Notes under the pieces: generated by a model
Told to the model about the DNA's origin: nothing
The model's input: only the letters and a program-made list of their open reading frames with translations
The model's database searches: none
Shown: piece after piece, positions 1-7,933 of the stretch
Layout of the letters: each line of letters begins with the position of its first letter
How positions within the stretch are numbered: the stretch's first letter is position 1
Source: Pseudomonadota bacterium
Lineage (GTDB): Bacteria > Pseudomonadota > Alphaproteobacteria > Rhizobiales > Beijerinckiaceae
Direction: 5' to 3'
Length of the DNA: 11,549 bases
Assembly (NCBI GenBank): GCA_028876585.1
Contig: JAGWRL010000167.1
Location: 1 to 11,549 of the forward strand
Made by a program: the position numbers and the translations under genes

Positions 1-138
1 GCGGGCCATGGCGAGATCGGCGCAGAGCGCGCCGAGCGTCTGGCCGTTGCGTTGGTAGAGCCGGTCGAGCAGCAGGCGGCGCGTCGGATCGGCGAGCGCC
101 TTGAACACCAAGTCGTCATTCGCGGTCTCCTTGGTCAT
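1..138 (-). CDS. ArsR-family winged-helix transcriptional regulator, N-terminal part (runs off the window start)
   Basis: The first 46 codons are visible, starting at the ATG whose complement lies at 136-138. The peptide contains the segment LVFKALADPTRRLLLDRL, the hallmark opening of ArsR/SmtB-type helix-turn-helix proteins, followed by the start of the next helices (QTLGALCADLAMAR). No cysteine metal site of the arsenic or SmtB type is visible in this part; the only Cys lies in GALCADL. Proteins with this opening are often small repressors, sometimes fused to or paired with an SRPBCC (AHSA1-like) domain. The remainder lies outside the window, so the effector cannot be named. The gene diverges from ligA. 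Its start codon sits just downstream of a palindrome that fills the promoter spacer (145-172), which suggests autoregulation. No Shine-Dalgarno sequence precedes the ATG. The family call is firm; the ligand is unknown. Confidence 0.87.
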   Translation of the reverse strand, partial: MTKETANDDLVFKALADPTRRLLLDRLYQRNGQTLGALCADLAMAR

Positions 139-144
139 GCCGCC

Positions 145-172
145 AATATGCAGGTATTTACCTGCATGTCAA
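145..172 (-). promoter_or_regulatory. Promoter with embedded palindromic operator for the ArsR-family gene
   Basis: On the minus strand a perfect sigma-70-type -35 hexamer, TTGACA (172 to 167), is followed after 16 bases by CATATT (150 to 145; four of six matches to the -10 consensus). A palindrome with perfect 9-base arms and a 2-base centre lies at 148-167 (ATGCAGGTA, TT, TACCTGCAT). It fills the whole spacer and overlaps the last -35 base and three -10 bases. A dimeric repressor bound there would block RNA polymerase. The expected transcription start, about 7 bases past the -10, falls at or next to the ATG at 138, so the transcript may be leaderless. The palindrome is seen directly; its role as the ArsR protein's own operator is inferred from position. 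Confidence 0.7.
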
Positions 173-221
173 TCCCGTCGCGCCCGGCTGGCGTCTTCCC
201 CGCGGCGCGGCCCTCCGCTAG

Positions 222-2312
<2,091 letters not shown>

Positions 2313-2403
2313 GGCGCGGCGCCGAAACAACTGGCGCCGCGGCGGGCGGCGCTTTAATCCTCGGCCGACGAGGCGGTGGGCCTCGATCGGGAAAGCGTCG
2401 CTC

Positions 2404-2889
2404 TTGGATGGTCCTTCTGCCAGCGCTTCGGATTTCGCCGTCCGGCCCGGAACGGAGACCGATCTCGATGCGATCTATGCGCTGGAATGCGCCGCCTTCG
2501 TCGGCGACCGGCTGTCGCGGCGGGCGCTGCGGCGGTTCCTGCGCGCTTCGCATCGGCCGCTGCTGACCGCGCGCTCGGGCGGCCGCGTGATCGGCTACAT
2601 CCTCGTTTCGCTTCGGGCGCATTCGCCCTCGGCGCGCATCTATTCGCTGGCGGTGCAGCGCGATTCCGGGCGGCGCGGCGTCGGCCGCGAATTGCTGATC
2701 GCGGCCGAGCGCTACGCGCGCGCGCATGGGCGCAGCCGGCTGCGGCTGGAGGTGCGTTACGACAACGCGCCGGCGATCGCGCTGTATGAGAAGCTCGGCT
2801 ACCGCTGTTTTGGCCGCCATCCCGACTATTACGACGACGGCGCCGAGGCGCTGCGGTTCGAGAAGGCGCTGATCCCGGCGCAAAAATAA
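2404..2889 (+). CDS. GNAT-family N-acetyltransferase of the type paired with RLAN/RimK-like ligases
   Basis: The product (161 residues from the chosen start) is a single GNAT domain, which transfers an acetyl group from acetyl-CoA to an amine. Visible parts are beta-1 FAVRPGTETDLDAIYALE (about 11-28), the segment FVGDRLSRRALRRFL, motif A with IYSLAV and the pyrophosphate loop GRRGVG (89-94), and motif B LYEKLGY (127-133). The GDRLSRR and HPDYYDDGAEALRFEK segments recall GNAT proteins that sit next to RimK-like ligases and are often fused to a C39-like peptidase domain (DUF3335). No such domain follows here: the gene stops right after the GNAT fold. The reading frame is open upstream into ligA, but the only plausible in-frame start after the ligA stop is TTG at 2404, 91 bases downstream, with a weak GGGAAAG at 2389-2395. 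The substrate is unknown; the name RimI would be unsupported. Confidence 0.85.
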   Translation: MDGPSASASDFAVRPGTETDLDAIYALECAAFVGDRLSRRALRRFLRASHRPLLTARSGGRVIGYILVSLRAHSPSARIYSLAVQRDSGRRGVGRELLIAAERYARAHGRSRLRLEVRYDNAPAIALYEKLGYRCFGRHPDYYDDGAEALRFEKALIPAQK

Positions 2890-3040
2890 CTTGAGGCCCC
2901 GCCCGTCGCCGCTTGCGTTCGCGGCGAGGCGCCGACATCCTGTGCGGCGGCGATTCGCCCGACCTCTTGTCCGGCGAGCCGGGATGCGCGAACTGATGAG
3001 CTTGGCGTCGCGCATGTCGGGCGGGACGAGGACGTGAGAG

Positions 3041-4501
3041 ATGACCGGCTGGGTCGTTCTCGTCGATCAGCTACGCGACTTTCCCAACGCCGAGACGCCG
3101 CACAAGGTCATCACCACGCGCGACTATCTCGCGCGCCCCAAATTGTTCGGCGGACCAGGGCGGCCGAAGATCATCAACCTGTCGCGCTCCTACAACTACC
3201 AGTCGCGCGGCTATTACGCCTCGCTGCTGGCGGAAGCGCGCGGCCACCGCATCATTCCCACCGTCGAGACGATGCTCGAACTGCGCGAGCCAAAGCTCTA
3301 CCAGCAATCGCTGCCCGATTTGCAGGAGGCGCTGACCAGCGCGGCGCGCAAGGCGCGGGCGGAGGCCGGGGCGCCGTTCGAACTGCTGTTCTGCTTCGGG
3401 CTGTCGCGCGACGCGCGGTTCGAGCCGTTCGGGCGGCTGCTATTCGACTGGTATCGCTGCCCGGCGCTGGAGGTGTCGATCACGCCGGGCGAGACCTGGC
3501 GCATCGACCGCCTGCGCGCGCGCCCGCTCGCCCGCCTCGCCCCCGACGACGCCGCCTTCTTCCGCGAGGCCCTGCATCAGCATAGCCAGCGCGATTGGCG
3601 CAGCCCGCGCGCCCGCGCGCCGGCGAAATATTCGCTCGCCGTTTTGTACGATCCGCAGGAGAAACTGCCGCCCTCCTCGGTCGAGACCTTGCGCTATTTC
3701 CAGAAATTCGCCGAGCGCCATTCGGTCGAGGTCGATCTGCTGACGCGCAAGCAACTGGCCGAACTCGCCGAATACGATGGCTTGTTCATCCGCGCCACGA
3801 CCTCTATCGACGATTACACCTATCGTTTCGCCCGCCGCGCCTTGCAGGAAGGCATGCCGGTGATCGACGATCCCGATTCGATGATCCGCTGCACCAACAA
3901 GGTCTATCTGCACGAGCTGATGCAGGCGCGCGGCGTGCCGGCGCCGCGCACGCTGATGCTCGCCGACGACGACGATCTGAAGCGGGCGACCGAGGCGCTC
4001 GGCTTTCCCATGGTGGTGAAGATCCCCGACGGCTCGTTCTCGCGCGGCGTGCACCGGGTGGGCGACGGCGCCGAACTGAAGGCGCTGACGACCAGATTGT
4101 TCGAGGACACCGATCTGCTGATCGCGCAGGAATACATGCCGACCGAGTTCGACTGGCGCGTCGGCGTGCTCGACGGCGAGCCGCTGTTCGTCTGCCAATA
4201 TCACATGGCGCGCGGCCATTGGCAGATCATCAAGCACGGGCCGAACGGCTCCAAGGAGGGCGGCTTTCGCACGCTTGGCCTCGCCGAGGCGCCGCCGCAG
4301 GTGATCGAGACCGCGCTGGCGGCGGCGCGGGCGATCGGCGCCGGGCTCTACGGCGTCGATCTCAAGCAGACGGCGGGCGGGGTCGCGGTGATCGAGGTCA
4401 ACGACAATCCCAATCTCGAACATGGCGTCGAGGATCTCGTCGCCAGGGACGAGTTGTGGACGCGGCTGCTGCAATGGTTCATCAAGCGGATCGACGCCTG
4501 A
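3041..4501 (+). CDS. RimK-like ATP-grasp amide ligase with RLAN-type N-terminal domain
   Basis: ATP-grasp ligases join a carboxylate to an amine through an acyl phosphate. The 486-residue product has two parts. Residues 1-150 or so (GWVVLVDQLRDFPNA, VITTRDYLARPKLFGG, INLSRSYNYQSRGYYASLL) match my memory of the RLAN domain found only before RimK-like ligases. Residues about 200-480 are the ATP-grasp fold: K287 in CTNKVYLHELM, K327 with the nucleotide loop KIPDGSFSRGVH, the adenine-binding strand LIAQEYM, and the metal-binding end EVNDNPN with E452, N454 and N456. All catalytic elements are present. E. coli RimK adds glutamates to ribosomal protein S6, but RLAN proteins form a separate branch with no established substrate known to me. 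The ATG at 3041 is preceded by GAGGA at 3028-3032. The gene follows the GNAT gene by 151 bases on the same strand; co-operation of the two products is inferred from this linkage. Confidence 0.9.
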   Translation: MTGWVVLVDQLRDFPNAETPHKVITTRDYLARPKLFGGPGRPKIINLSRSYNYQSRGYYASLLAEARGHRIIPTVETMLELREPKLYQQSLPDLQEALTSAARKARAEAGAPFELLFCFGLSRDARFEPFGRLLFDWYRCPALEVSITPGETWRIDRLRARPLARLAPDDAAFFREALHQHSQRDWRSPRARAPAKYSLAVLYDPQEKLPPSSVETLRYFQKFAERHSVEVDLLTRKQLAELAEYDGLFIRATTSIDDYTYRFARRALQEGMPVIDDPDSMIRCTNKVYLHELMQARGVPAPRTLMLADDDDLKRATEALGFPMVVKIPDGSFSRGVHRVGDGAELKALTTRLFEDTDLLIAQEYMPTEFDWRVGVLDGEPLFVCQYHMARGHWQIIKHGPNGSKEGGFRTLGLAEAPPQVIETALAAARAIGAGLYGVDLKQTAGGVAVIEVNDNPNLEHGVEDLVARDELWTRLLQWFIKRIDA

Positions 4502-4552
4502 GCCGGCGATGTGCTGCAACCGCGGCGCGGCGTCTTCTGCGGGGAGAAGTTC

Positions 4553-4930
4553 ATGACCATCGCTTATTGGTGCGTTCTCGTCGCGATCCTGCTGCCCTAT
4601 GTCTGGTTCGGCCCGCTCTCCAGCCGACTGGGGGCGCGGCGCGACAACGAGGAGCCGCGTCTGGCGCTGGTCGGGCTGCAAGGGTTCGAATCGCGGGCGC
4701 TCGGCGCGCACCAGAACGCTTTCGAGGTGACGACCGGTTTCGCCGCCGCCGTCATCATCGCCCATAACGTCCACGCGGCGCAGTTCTGGATCGATACCCT
4801 CGCGGTCGGGTTCATCCTCGCGCGCATCGCGCATGGCGCGCTCTATCTCGCGGGTTTTGGCACGCTGCGTTCGCTCTCGTTCGGCGTCGGGCTGGCGTGC
4901 ACGATCGGGCTGTTCGTCATTTCCGCTTGA
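4553..4930 (+). CDS. MAPEG-family integral membrane protein
   Basis: The 125-residue product fits the size and shape of bacterial MAPEG proteins (membrane-associated proteins in eicosanoid and glutathione metabolism). Four membrane segments can be read at about 5-22, 57-74, 77-100 and 104-124. The conserved loop between the first two holds GFESRALGAHQNAFE (about 44-58), and the third helix carries RIAHGALYLAG. Eukaryotic relatives are glutathione transferases or leukotriene synthases; the role of this short bacterial group is mostly unknown, so no substrate is assigned. The ATG at 4553 is preferred over an upstream in-frame GTG at 4511 because GGGGAG at 4541-4546 is well spaced from it and translation then begins directly at the first membrane helix. 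The gene lies 51 bases after the ATP-grasp gene and may be cotranscribed with it. It converges on the MarR gene with only 7 bases between the stops. Confidence 0.85.
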   Translation: MTIAYWCVLVAILLPYVWFGPLSSRLGARRDNEEPRLALVGLQGFESRALGAHQNAFEVTTGFAAAVIIAHNVHAAQFWIDTLAVGFILARIAHGALYLAGFGTLRSLSFGVGLACTIGLFVISA

Positions 4931-4937
4931 GAGCGCC

Positions 4938-5393
4938 TTACTCCGCCGGCGTCTCGGCGCGCACGATGTCGCGCAGGGCGACGAGCATGTGCTCGAAGTT
5001 TTCGAGATCGGCGGCGGGCATGCGGCCGAGCGTGGCGCCGATCACGGCGTGTTGAATGGCGATGGCGCGGTGGGCGGACTCGCGGCCGGTGTCGGTCAGG
5101 TGGATTTCGTATTGCCGGCGGTCGGCGGCGGTCGAGCGGCGCTCGACCAGCCCGGCCGATTCGAGTCGGTCGAGCAGGCCGGAAATGTTGCCCTTGGTGA
5201 CATAGAGCCGCTGCGCCAAAGCCTGCTGGCTGACGCCCTCCTCCTCGGTCAGCGTCGTCAGCACGTCGCATTGCGGCACCGACAGGCCGATCTCGCGCAA
5301 CCGCTCCGACACCGCCGCGCCGAGGCGGGACTCCAGCCGGATCAGGCGGAACCACACCCTGATCGCGAGATCGTCCGTTCGCGTCTCCTGCAT
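4938..5393 (-). CDS. MarR-family transcriptional regulator
   Basis: The 151-residue product is a full-length MarR protein, a dimeric winged-helix regulator that usually leaves its operator on binding a small aromatic or acyl ligand or on oxidation. The N-terminal dimer helix (about 8-34) precedes LSVPQCDVLTTLTEEEGVSQ, the helix-turn-helix with recognition helix VTKGNISGLLDRLE (about 65-78), the wing with D91-R92-R93, and the C-terminal dimer helices. It has one cysteine, C41 in VPQC. The N-terminal redox cysteine of OhrR-type members is absent, so a peroxide-sensing role for the ohr gene nearby is not supported. The ATG at 5393 is chosen because GGGAG at 5404-5400 sits 6 bases before it; an in-frame TTG at 5447 would add 18 residues of low-complexity sequence. 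It diverges from the acyl-CoA ligase gene, so control of that gene by an acyl-CoA or its acid is a reasonable guess. Confidence 0.9.
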   Translation of the reverse strand: MQETRTDDLAIRVWFRLIRLESRLGAAVSERLREIGLSVPQCDVLTTLTEEEGVSQQALAQRLYVTKGNISGLLDRLESAGLVERRSTAADRRQYEIHLTDTGRESAHRAIAIQHAVIGATLGRMPAADLENFEHMLVALRDIVRAETPAE

Positions 5394-5442
5394 CCCCTGC
5401 TCCCGACCGACCGATTCTCCTTTAGCGTCAGGCGGGCGCGAC

Positions 5443-5461
5443 GGCAATTCAGGCGATTGCC
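5443..5461. promoter_or_regulatory. Candidate MarR operator in the divergent MarR / acyl-CoA ligase spacer
   Basis: A palindrome with perfect 6-base arms (GGCAAT at 5443-5448, ATTGCC at 5456-5461) and a 7-base centre lies 50 bases upstream of the MarR start and about 70 bases upstream of the acyl-CoA ligase start. Its 19-bp span is normal for MarR-family operators. A weak plus-strand promoter (TTGCCA at 5457-5462, 17 bases, CATTTT at 5480-5485) would have its -35 inside the palindrome. Position and symmetry are seen; binding is inferred, and six-base arms in GC-rich DNA can arise by chance. Confidence 0.4.
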
Positions 5462-5530
5462 AAGCCGGCCGGGGTCGGGCATTTTGCCGCCTTCGGAAAA
5501 AGCCGCCGCAGGCGGTCGAGGGAGAACGCC

Positions 5531-7159
5531 ATGTTGGGCCAGATGCAGGATTGGCCGCTGCTGATCCACAAGATCATCGACTTCGCCGGCGCGCAGCATG
5601 GCCGGCAGGAGGTGGTCTCGCGGCTGGTCGAAGGCCCGATCCATCGCACGACTTACCACGCCGTGCGCACGCGCGCGTTGCAGGTGGCGCAGCGGCTCGC
5701 CCGCGACGGGATCAAGCTCGGCGACCGCGTCGCGACGCTGGCTTGGAACACCTCGCGCCATCTCGAAGCCTGGTACGGCATCACCGGCATCGGCGCGATC
5801 TACCACACCGTCAATCCGCGCCTGTTTCCCGAGCAGATCGCCTGGATCATCAATCACGCCGAAGATCGGCTGATTTTCACCGATCTGACCTTCGTGCCGA
5901 TCCTGGAGGGGTTGCAGGACCTGTTGCCGACGATCGAACGCTATGTCGTGCTGACCGACGGCGCGCATATGCCGGCGACCACTTTGCGCAACGCCGTCGC
6001 CTACGAGGATTGGCTCGGCGAGGCGGACGGCGATTTCCGCTGGGCCGAGTTCGACGAACGCACCGCCGCCGGGCTGTGCTACACCTCGGGCACGACCGGC
6101 AACCCGAAGGGCGTGCTCTATTCGCACCGCTCCAACGTGCTGCACTCGCTGATGGCCTCCGGCCTCGACGCGCTGCCGCTGGCGCCGAGCACGTCGTGCA
6201 TGCCGGTGGTGCCGATGTTCCACGCCAATTCCTGGGGTCTGGCGTTCTCCTGCCCGATGAAGGGCGCCAAGATGGTGATGCCGGGCGCCAAGCTCGACGG
6301 CGCCTCGATCTACGAACTGCTGGAGACGGAGAAGGTCGATTTCACCGCCGCCGTGCCGACGGTGTGGCTGATGCTGCTCGGCTATCTGCAAAAGGAGCAG
6401 AAGAAGCTGACCACGCTGAAGCTGGTGGTGATCGGCGGTTCGGCCTGCCCGCCGGCGATGATCCGCGCCTTCGAGCAGGATTACGGCGTCGAGGTGCGGC
6501 ACGCCTGGGGCATGACCGAAATGAGCCCGATCGGCTCGGTCGCCTACATCAAGCCGGAGGCGCGCGGCGAAACTTATGAGGACGTGCTCAAGATCAAGAT
6601 GAAGCAGGGCTATGCGCCGTTCGGCGTCGAGATGAGAATCGTCGACGACGACAACAAGGAATTGCCGTGGGACGGCCAGCGCTTCGGCCGGCTGAAGGTC
6701 GCCGGCCCGGCGGTGGCGAAATCCTATTTCAAGGGCGAGGGCGGCCAGATTCTTGACGAGAACGGCTTCTTCGACACCGGCGACGTCGCCACCATCGACC
6801 CGCTGGGCTACATGCAGATCACCGACCGCGCCAAGGACGTGATCAAATCGGGCGGCGAGTGGATTTCCTCGATCGACATCGAGAATTTCGCCGTCGGCCA
6901 TCCCGACGTCGCCGAGGCGGCGGTGATCGGCGTCGCCCATCCCAAATGGGACGAGCGGCCGCTGCTGGTGGTGGTGCCCAAGGAGGGCAAATCGCCGACG
7001 CCGCAGGAGGTGCTCGACTTCCTCAAGCCGAAGATCGCCAAATGGTGGATGCCCGACGACATGCAGCTCGTCGCCGAAATCCCGCACACCGCCACCGGCA
7101 AGATCAACAAGCTGAAACTGCGCGAGGCGTTCAAGGATTATAAGCTGCCGACGGCGTGA
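5531..7159 (+). CDS. AMP-forming acyl-CoA ligase (DmdB/AlkK-like fatty-acid or methylthiopropionate CoA ligase)
   Basis: The product activates a carboxylic acid to its acyl-CoA through an acyl-adenylate, with ATP and CoA. Its 542 residues match the usual length of medium-chain ligases of the AlkK/DmdB group, and the opening MLGQMQDWPLLI is typical of that group. Motifs are complete: the phosphate loop YTSGTTGNPKGV (184-195), HAWGMTEMSP with T329 and E330, FDTGD (414-418) that binds the AMP ribose, the hinge DRAKDVIKSGGEW (432-444), and the C-terminal catalytic lysine K524 in TGKINKLK. Sequence alone does not separate medium-chain fatty acids from 3-methylthiopropionate. No other DMSP-pathway gene is near, so a general acyl-CoA ligase is the safer name. 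GAGGGAGA at 5518-5525 is a strong ribosome site for the ATG at 5531. The gene diverges from the MarR gene, its probable regulator, and converges on ohr. Confidence 0.93.
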   Translation: MLGQMQDWPLLIHKIIDFAGAQHGRQEVVSRLVEGPIHRTTYHAVRTRALQVAQRLARDGIKLGDRVATLAWNTSRHLEAWYGITGIGAIYHTVNPRLFPEQIAWIINHAEDRLIFTDLTFVPILEGLQDLLPTIERYVVLTDGAHMPATTLRNAVAYEDWLGEADGDFRWAEFDERTAAGLCYTSGTTGNPKGVLYSHRSNVLHSLMASGLDALPLAPSTSCMPVVPMFHANSWGLAFSCPMKGAKMVMPGAKLDGASIYELLETEKVDFTAAVPTVWLMLLGYLQKEQKKLTTLKLVVIGGSACPPAMIRAFEQDYGVEVRHAWGMTEMSPIGSVAYIKPEARGETYEDVLKIKMKQGYAPFGVEMRIVDDDNKELPWDGQRFGRLKVAGPAVAKSYFKGEGGQILDENGFFDTGDVATIDPLGYMQITDRAKDVIKSGGEWISSIDIENFAVGHPDVAEAAVIGVAHPKWDERPLLVVVPKEGKSPTPQEVLDFLKPKIAKWWMPDDMQLVAEIPHTATGKINKLKLREAFKDYKLPTA

Positions 7160-7183
7160 GCGGGCCGCCGCCGGCGTCGCTTC

Positions 7184-7615
7184 TCAGGCGCGCGTCGTCG
7201 TCTTGACGTCGATGCTCGCCTTCATGGCGTTGGAATAGGGGCAGATGGTGTGCGTGAGGTCGACCAGCCTGCGCGCGTCCGCCTCTTCCATGCCCGGGAG
7301 ATAGACGTCGAGCGCGGCGGTGATGCCAAAACCGCCTTCCGAGCGCGGGCCGACGCCGATTTCCGCCGTCACGGTCGAGCCGTCCGGCACTTTCGTGCGC
7401 ATCTGCTGCGCGGCGACGCGCATCGCGCCGAGATAACAGGCGGAATAGCCGAGCGCGAACAGCTTTTCCGGATTGGCGCCGTCGCCGCCGGGGCCGCCAA
7501 GCTCCTTCGGCACGACGAGTTGCAGCGCCATGGTGCCGTCTTTCAGCTCAGTCCTGCCGTCGCGTCCGCCGCCGCTGGCGGTGGCGATGGTTTTGTATTT
7601 GGCGTCAACGGGCAT
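7184..7615 (-). CDS. ohr: Organic hydroperoxide resistance protein Ohr (OsmC/Ohr family)
   Basis: Ohr reduces organic and lipid hydroperoxides in the cytoplasm with a pair of cysteines that are recharged by lipoylated proteins. The 143-residue product has the family's key residues: R18 in GGGRDGRTE, E50 in NPEKLFALGYSACYLGA, the peroxidatic C60, and the resolving C125 in THTICPYSNAM. The sequence GGPGGDGANPEKLFA is typical of Ohr rather than OsmC or YhfA. The ATG at 7615 has GAGGAG at 7627-7622, six bases upstream. The gene converges on the acyl-CoA ligase gene with 24 bases between the stops. The usual partner ohrR is not adjacent; the MarR gene 1.8 kb away lacks the OhrR sensing cysteine. 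A palindrome over the likely -10 region (7665-7690) suggests repressor control. Confidence 0.95.
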   Translation of the reverse strand: MPVDAKYKTIATASGGGRDGRTELKDGTMALQLVVPKELGGPGGDGANPEKLFALGYSACYLGAMRVAAQQMRTKVPDGSTVTAEIGVGPRSEGGFGITAALDVYLPGMEEADARRLVDLTHTICPYSNAMKASIDVKTTTRA

Positions 7616-7664
7616 GGGTCACTCCTCGGGTTTTCGCCCTGCCTTGTGAAACGGCGCGGCGGCG

Positions 7665-7690
7665 TTTTCAAATCATAATATCGTTGAAAA
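7665..7690 (-). promoter_or_regulatory. Candidate ohr operator/promoter palindrome
   Basis: A palindrome with perfect 7-base arms (TTTTCAA at 7665-7671, TTGAAAA at 7684-7690) and a 12-base AT-rich centre lies 50 bases upstream of the ohr start. On the minus strand the centre contains TATTAT (7680 to 7675), five of six matches to the -10 consensus, so a protein on the palindrome would cover the core promoter. No good -35 is visible 16-18 bases upstream, as expected of a regulated promoter. The patch is AT-rich against a very GC-rich background, which adds weight. The binding protein is unknown; OhrR or another peroxide sensor encoded elsewhere would fit. Confidence 0.5.
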
Positions 7691-7775
7691 TGGCCGAGGC
7701 TTGGGGGTTCAAATCCGACGCTTGACGCTCGTGGGCGACGGTCGACTGCGGGGGGCAGATATTGCGCAAACAACC

Positions 7776-7818
7776 CCCTCGTCCTGAGGCGCCCCGCGAA
7801 GCGGGGCCTCGAAGGACG
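7776..7818 (+). repeat. REP-like palindromic element, copy 1
   Basis: The element folds into a long hairpin. CGTCCT (7780-7785) pairs with AGGACG (7813-7818), GAGG (7786-7789) with CCTC (7807-7810), and CCCCGC (7792-7797) with GCGGGG (7801-7806), around a GAA loop. That gives 16 base pairs with a 2-base bulge on each side (CG and GA). The general form, an outer CCTGAGG arm and an AAGGACG arm around a GC-rich core, resembles the abundant dispersed palindromes I recall from Hyphomicrobiales genomes. An inverted copy lies at 7895-7933. Its copy number in the genome cannot be judged from one window. Confidence 0.75.
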
Positions 7819-7894
7819 CTCCAACGGGCGGCCCAGCCTGCGCCAAGCGCTGGCGCGGCGCCGCGTGATAGCGCAAGCCGTCGAGCGAACCCCG

Positions 7895-7933
7895 CGTCCT
7901 TCGAGGCCCCTTCGGGGCGCCTCAGGACGAGGG
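7895..7933 (-). repeat. REP-like palindromic element, copy 2 (inverted relative to copy 1)
   Basis: Read on the minus strand this is the same element as 7776-7818. The outer 6-bp stem (7895-7900 with 7924-7929), the 4-bp inner stem (7903-7906 with 7920-7923), both 2-base bulges and the trailing GAGGG are identical. The only difference is the tip: the core stem is CCCC/GGGG (7907-7910 with 7914-7917) instead of six pairs, so four bases are missing symmetrically and pairing is kept. The two copies face each other across 76 bases, the arrangement of REP doublets (REPIN or BIME-type units). A transcription-ending role for hemN is possible but not shown. Confidence 0.75.

Noticed and set aside
2404..2889. 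Naming the GNAT gene rimI
   Set aside because: The GDRLSRR and HPDYYDDG segments and the RimK-like neighbour place it in another GNAT branch; no tsaB or tsaD is near.
2906..2927. Hairpin TCGCCGC / GCGGCGA after the GNAT gene as a terminator
   Set aside because: Seven-pair stem with an 8-base loop but no T-run; such stems are common by chance at this GC content.
2984..3037. 17-codon ORF (MRELMSLASRMSGGTRT) just before the RimK-like gene as a leader peptide
   Set aside because: No regulatory codon run, no clear ribosome site and no attenuator-like hairpins; short frames this size are expected by chance.
3440..4834. Minus-strand open frame of 464 codons opposite the ATP-grasp and MAPEG genes
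   Set aside because: Antisense shadow with no motif and no ribosome site; both plus-strand genes are intact.
4938..5393. The MarR gene as OhrR, partner of ohr
   Set aside because: It lacks the N-terminal sensing cysteine of OhrR, is not adjacent to ohr, and diverges from the acyl-CoA ligase instead.
5342..7087. Minus-strand open frame of 581 codons opposite the acyl-CoA ligase
   Set aside because: The plus-strand ligase is complete with all motifs; the antisense product is His/Arg-rich with no recognisable domain, a known artefact of codon bias in high-GC genomes.
7701..7720. T-loop-like GGGGGTTCAAATCC suggesting a tRNA or tRNA fragment
   Set aside because: The T-stem does not pair (GGGGG against CCGAC), and no anticodon arm, acceptor stem or CCA end could be found on either strand.
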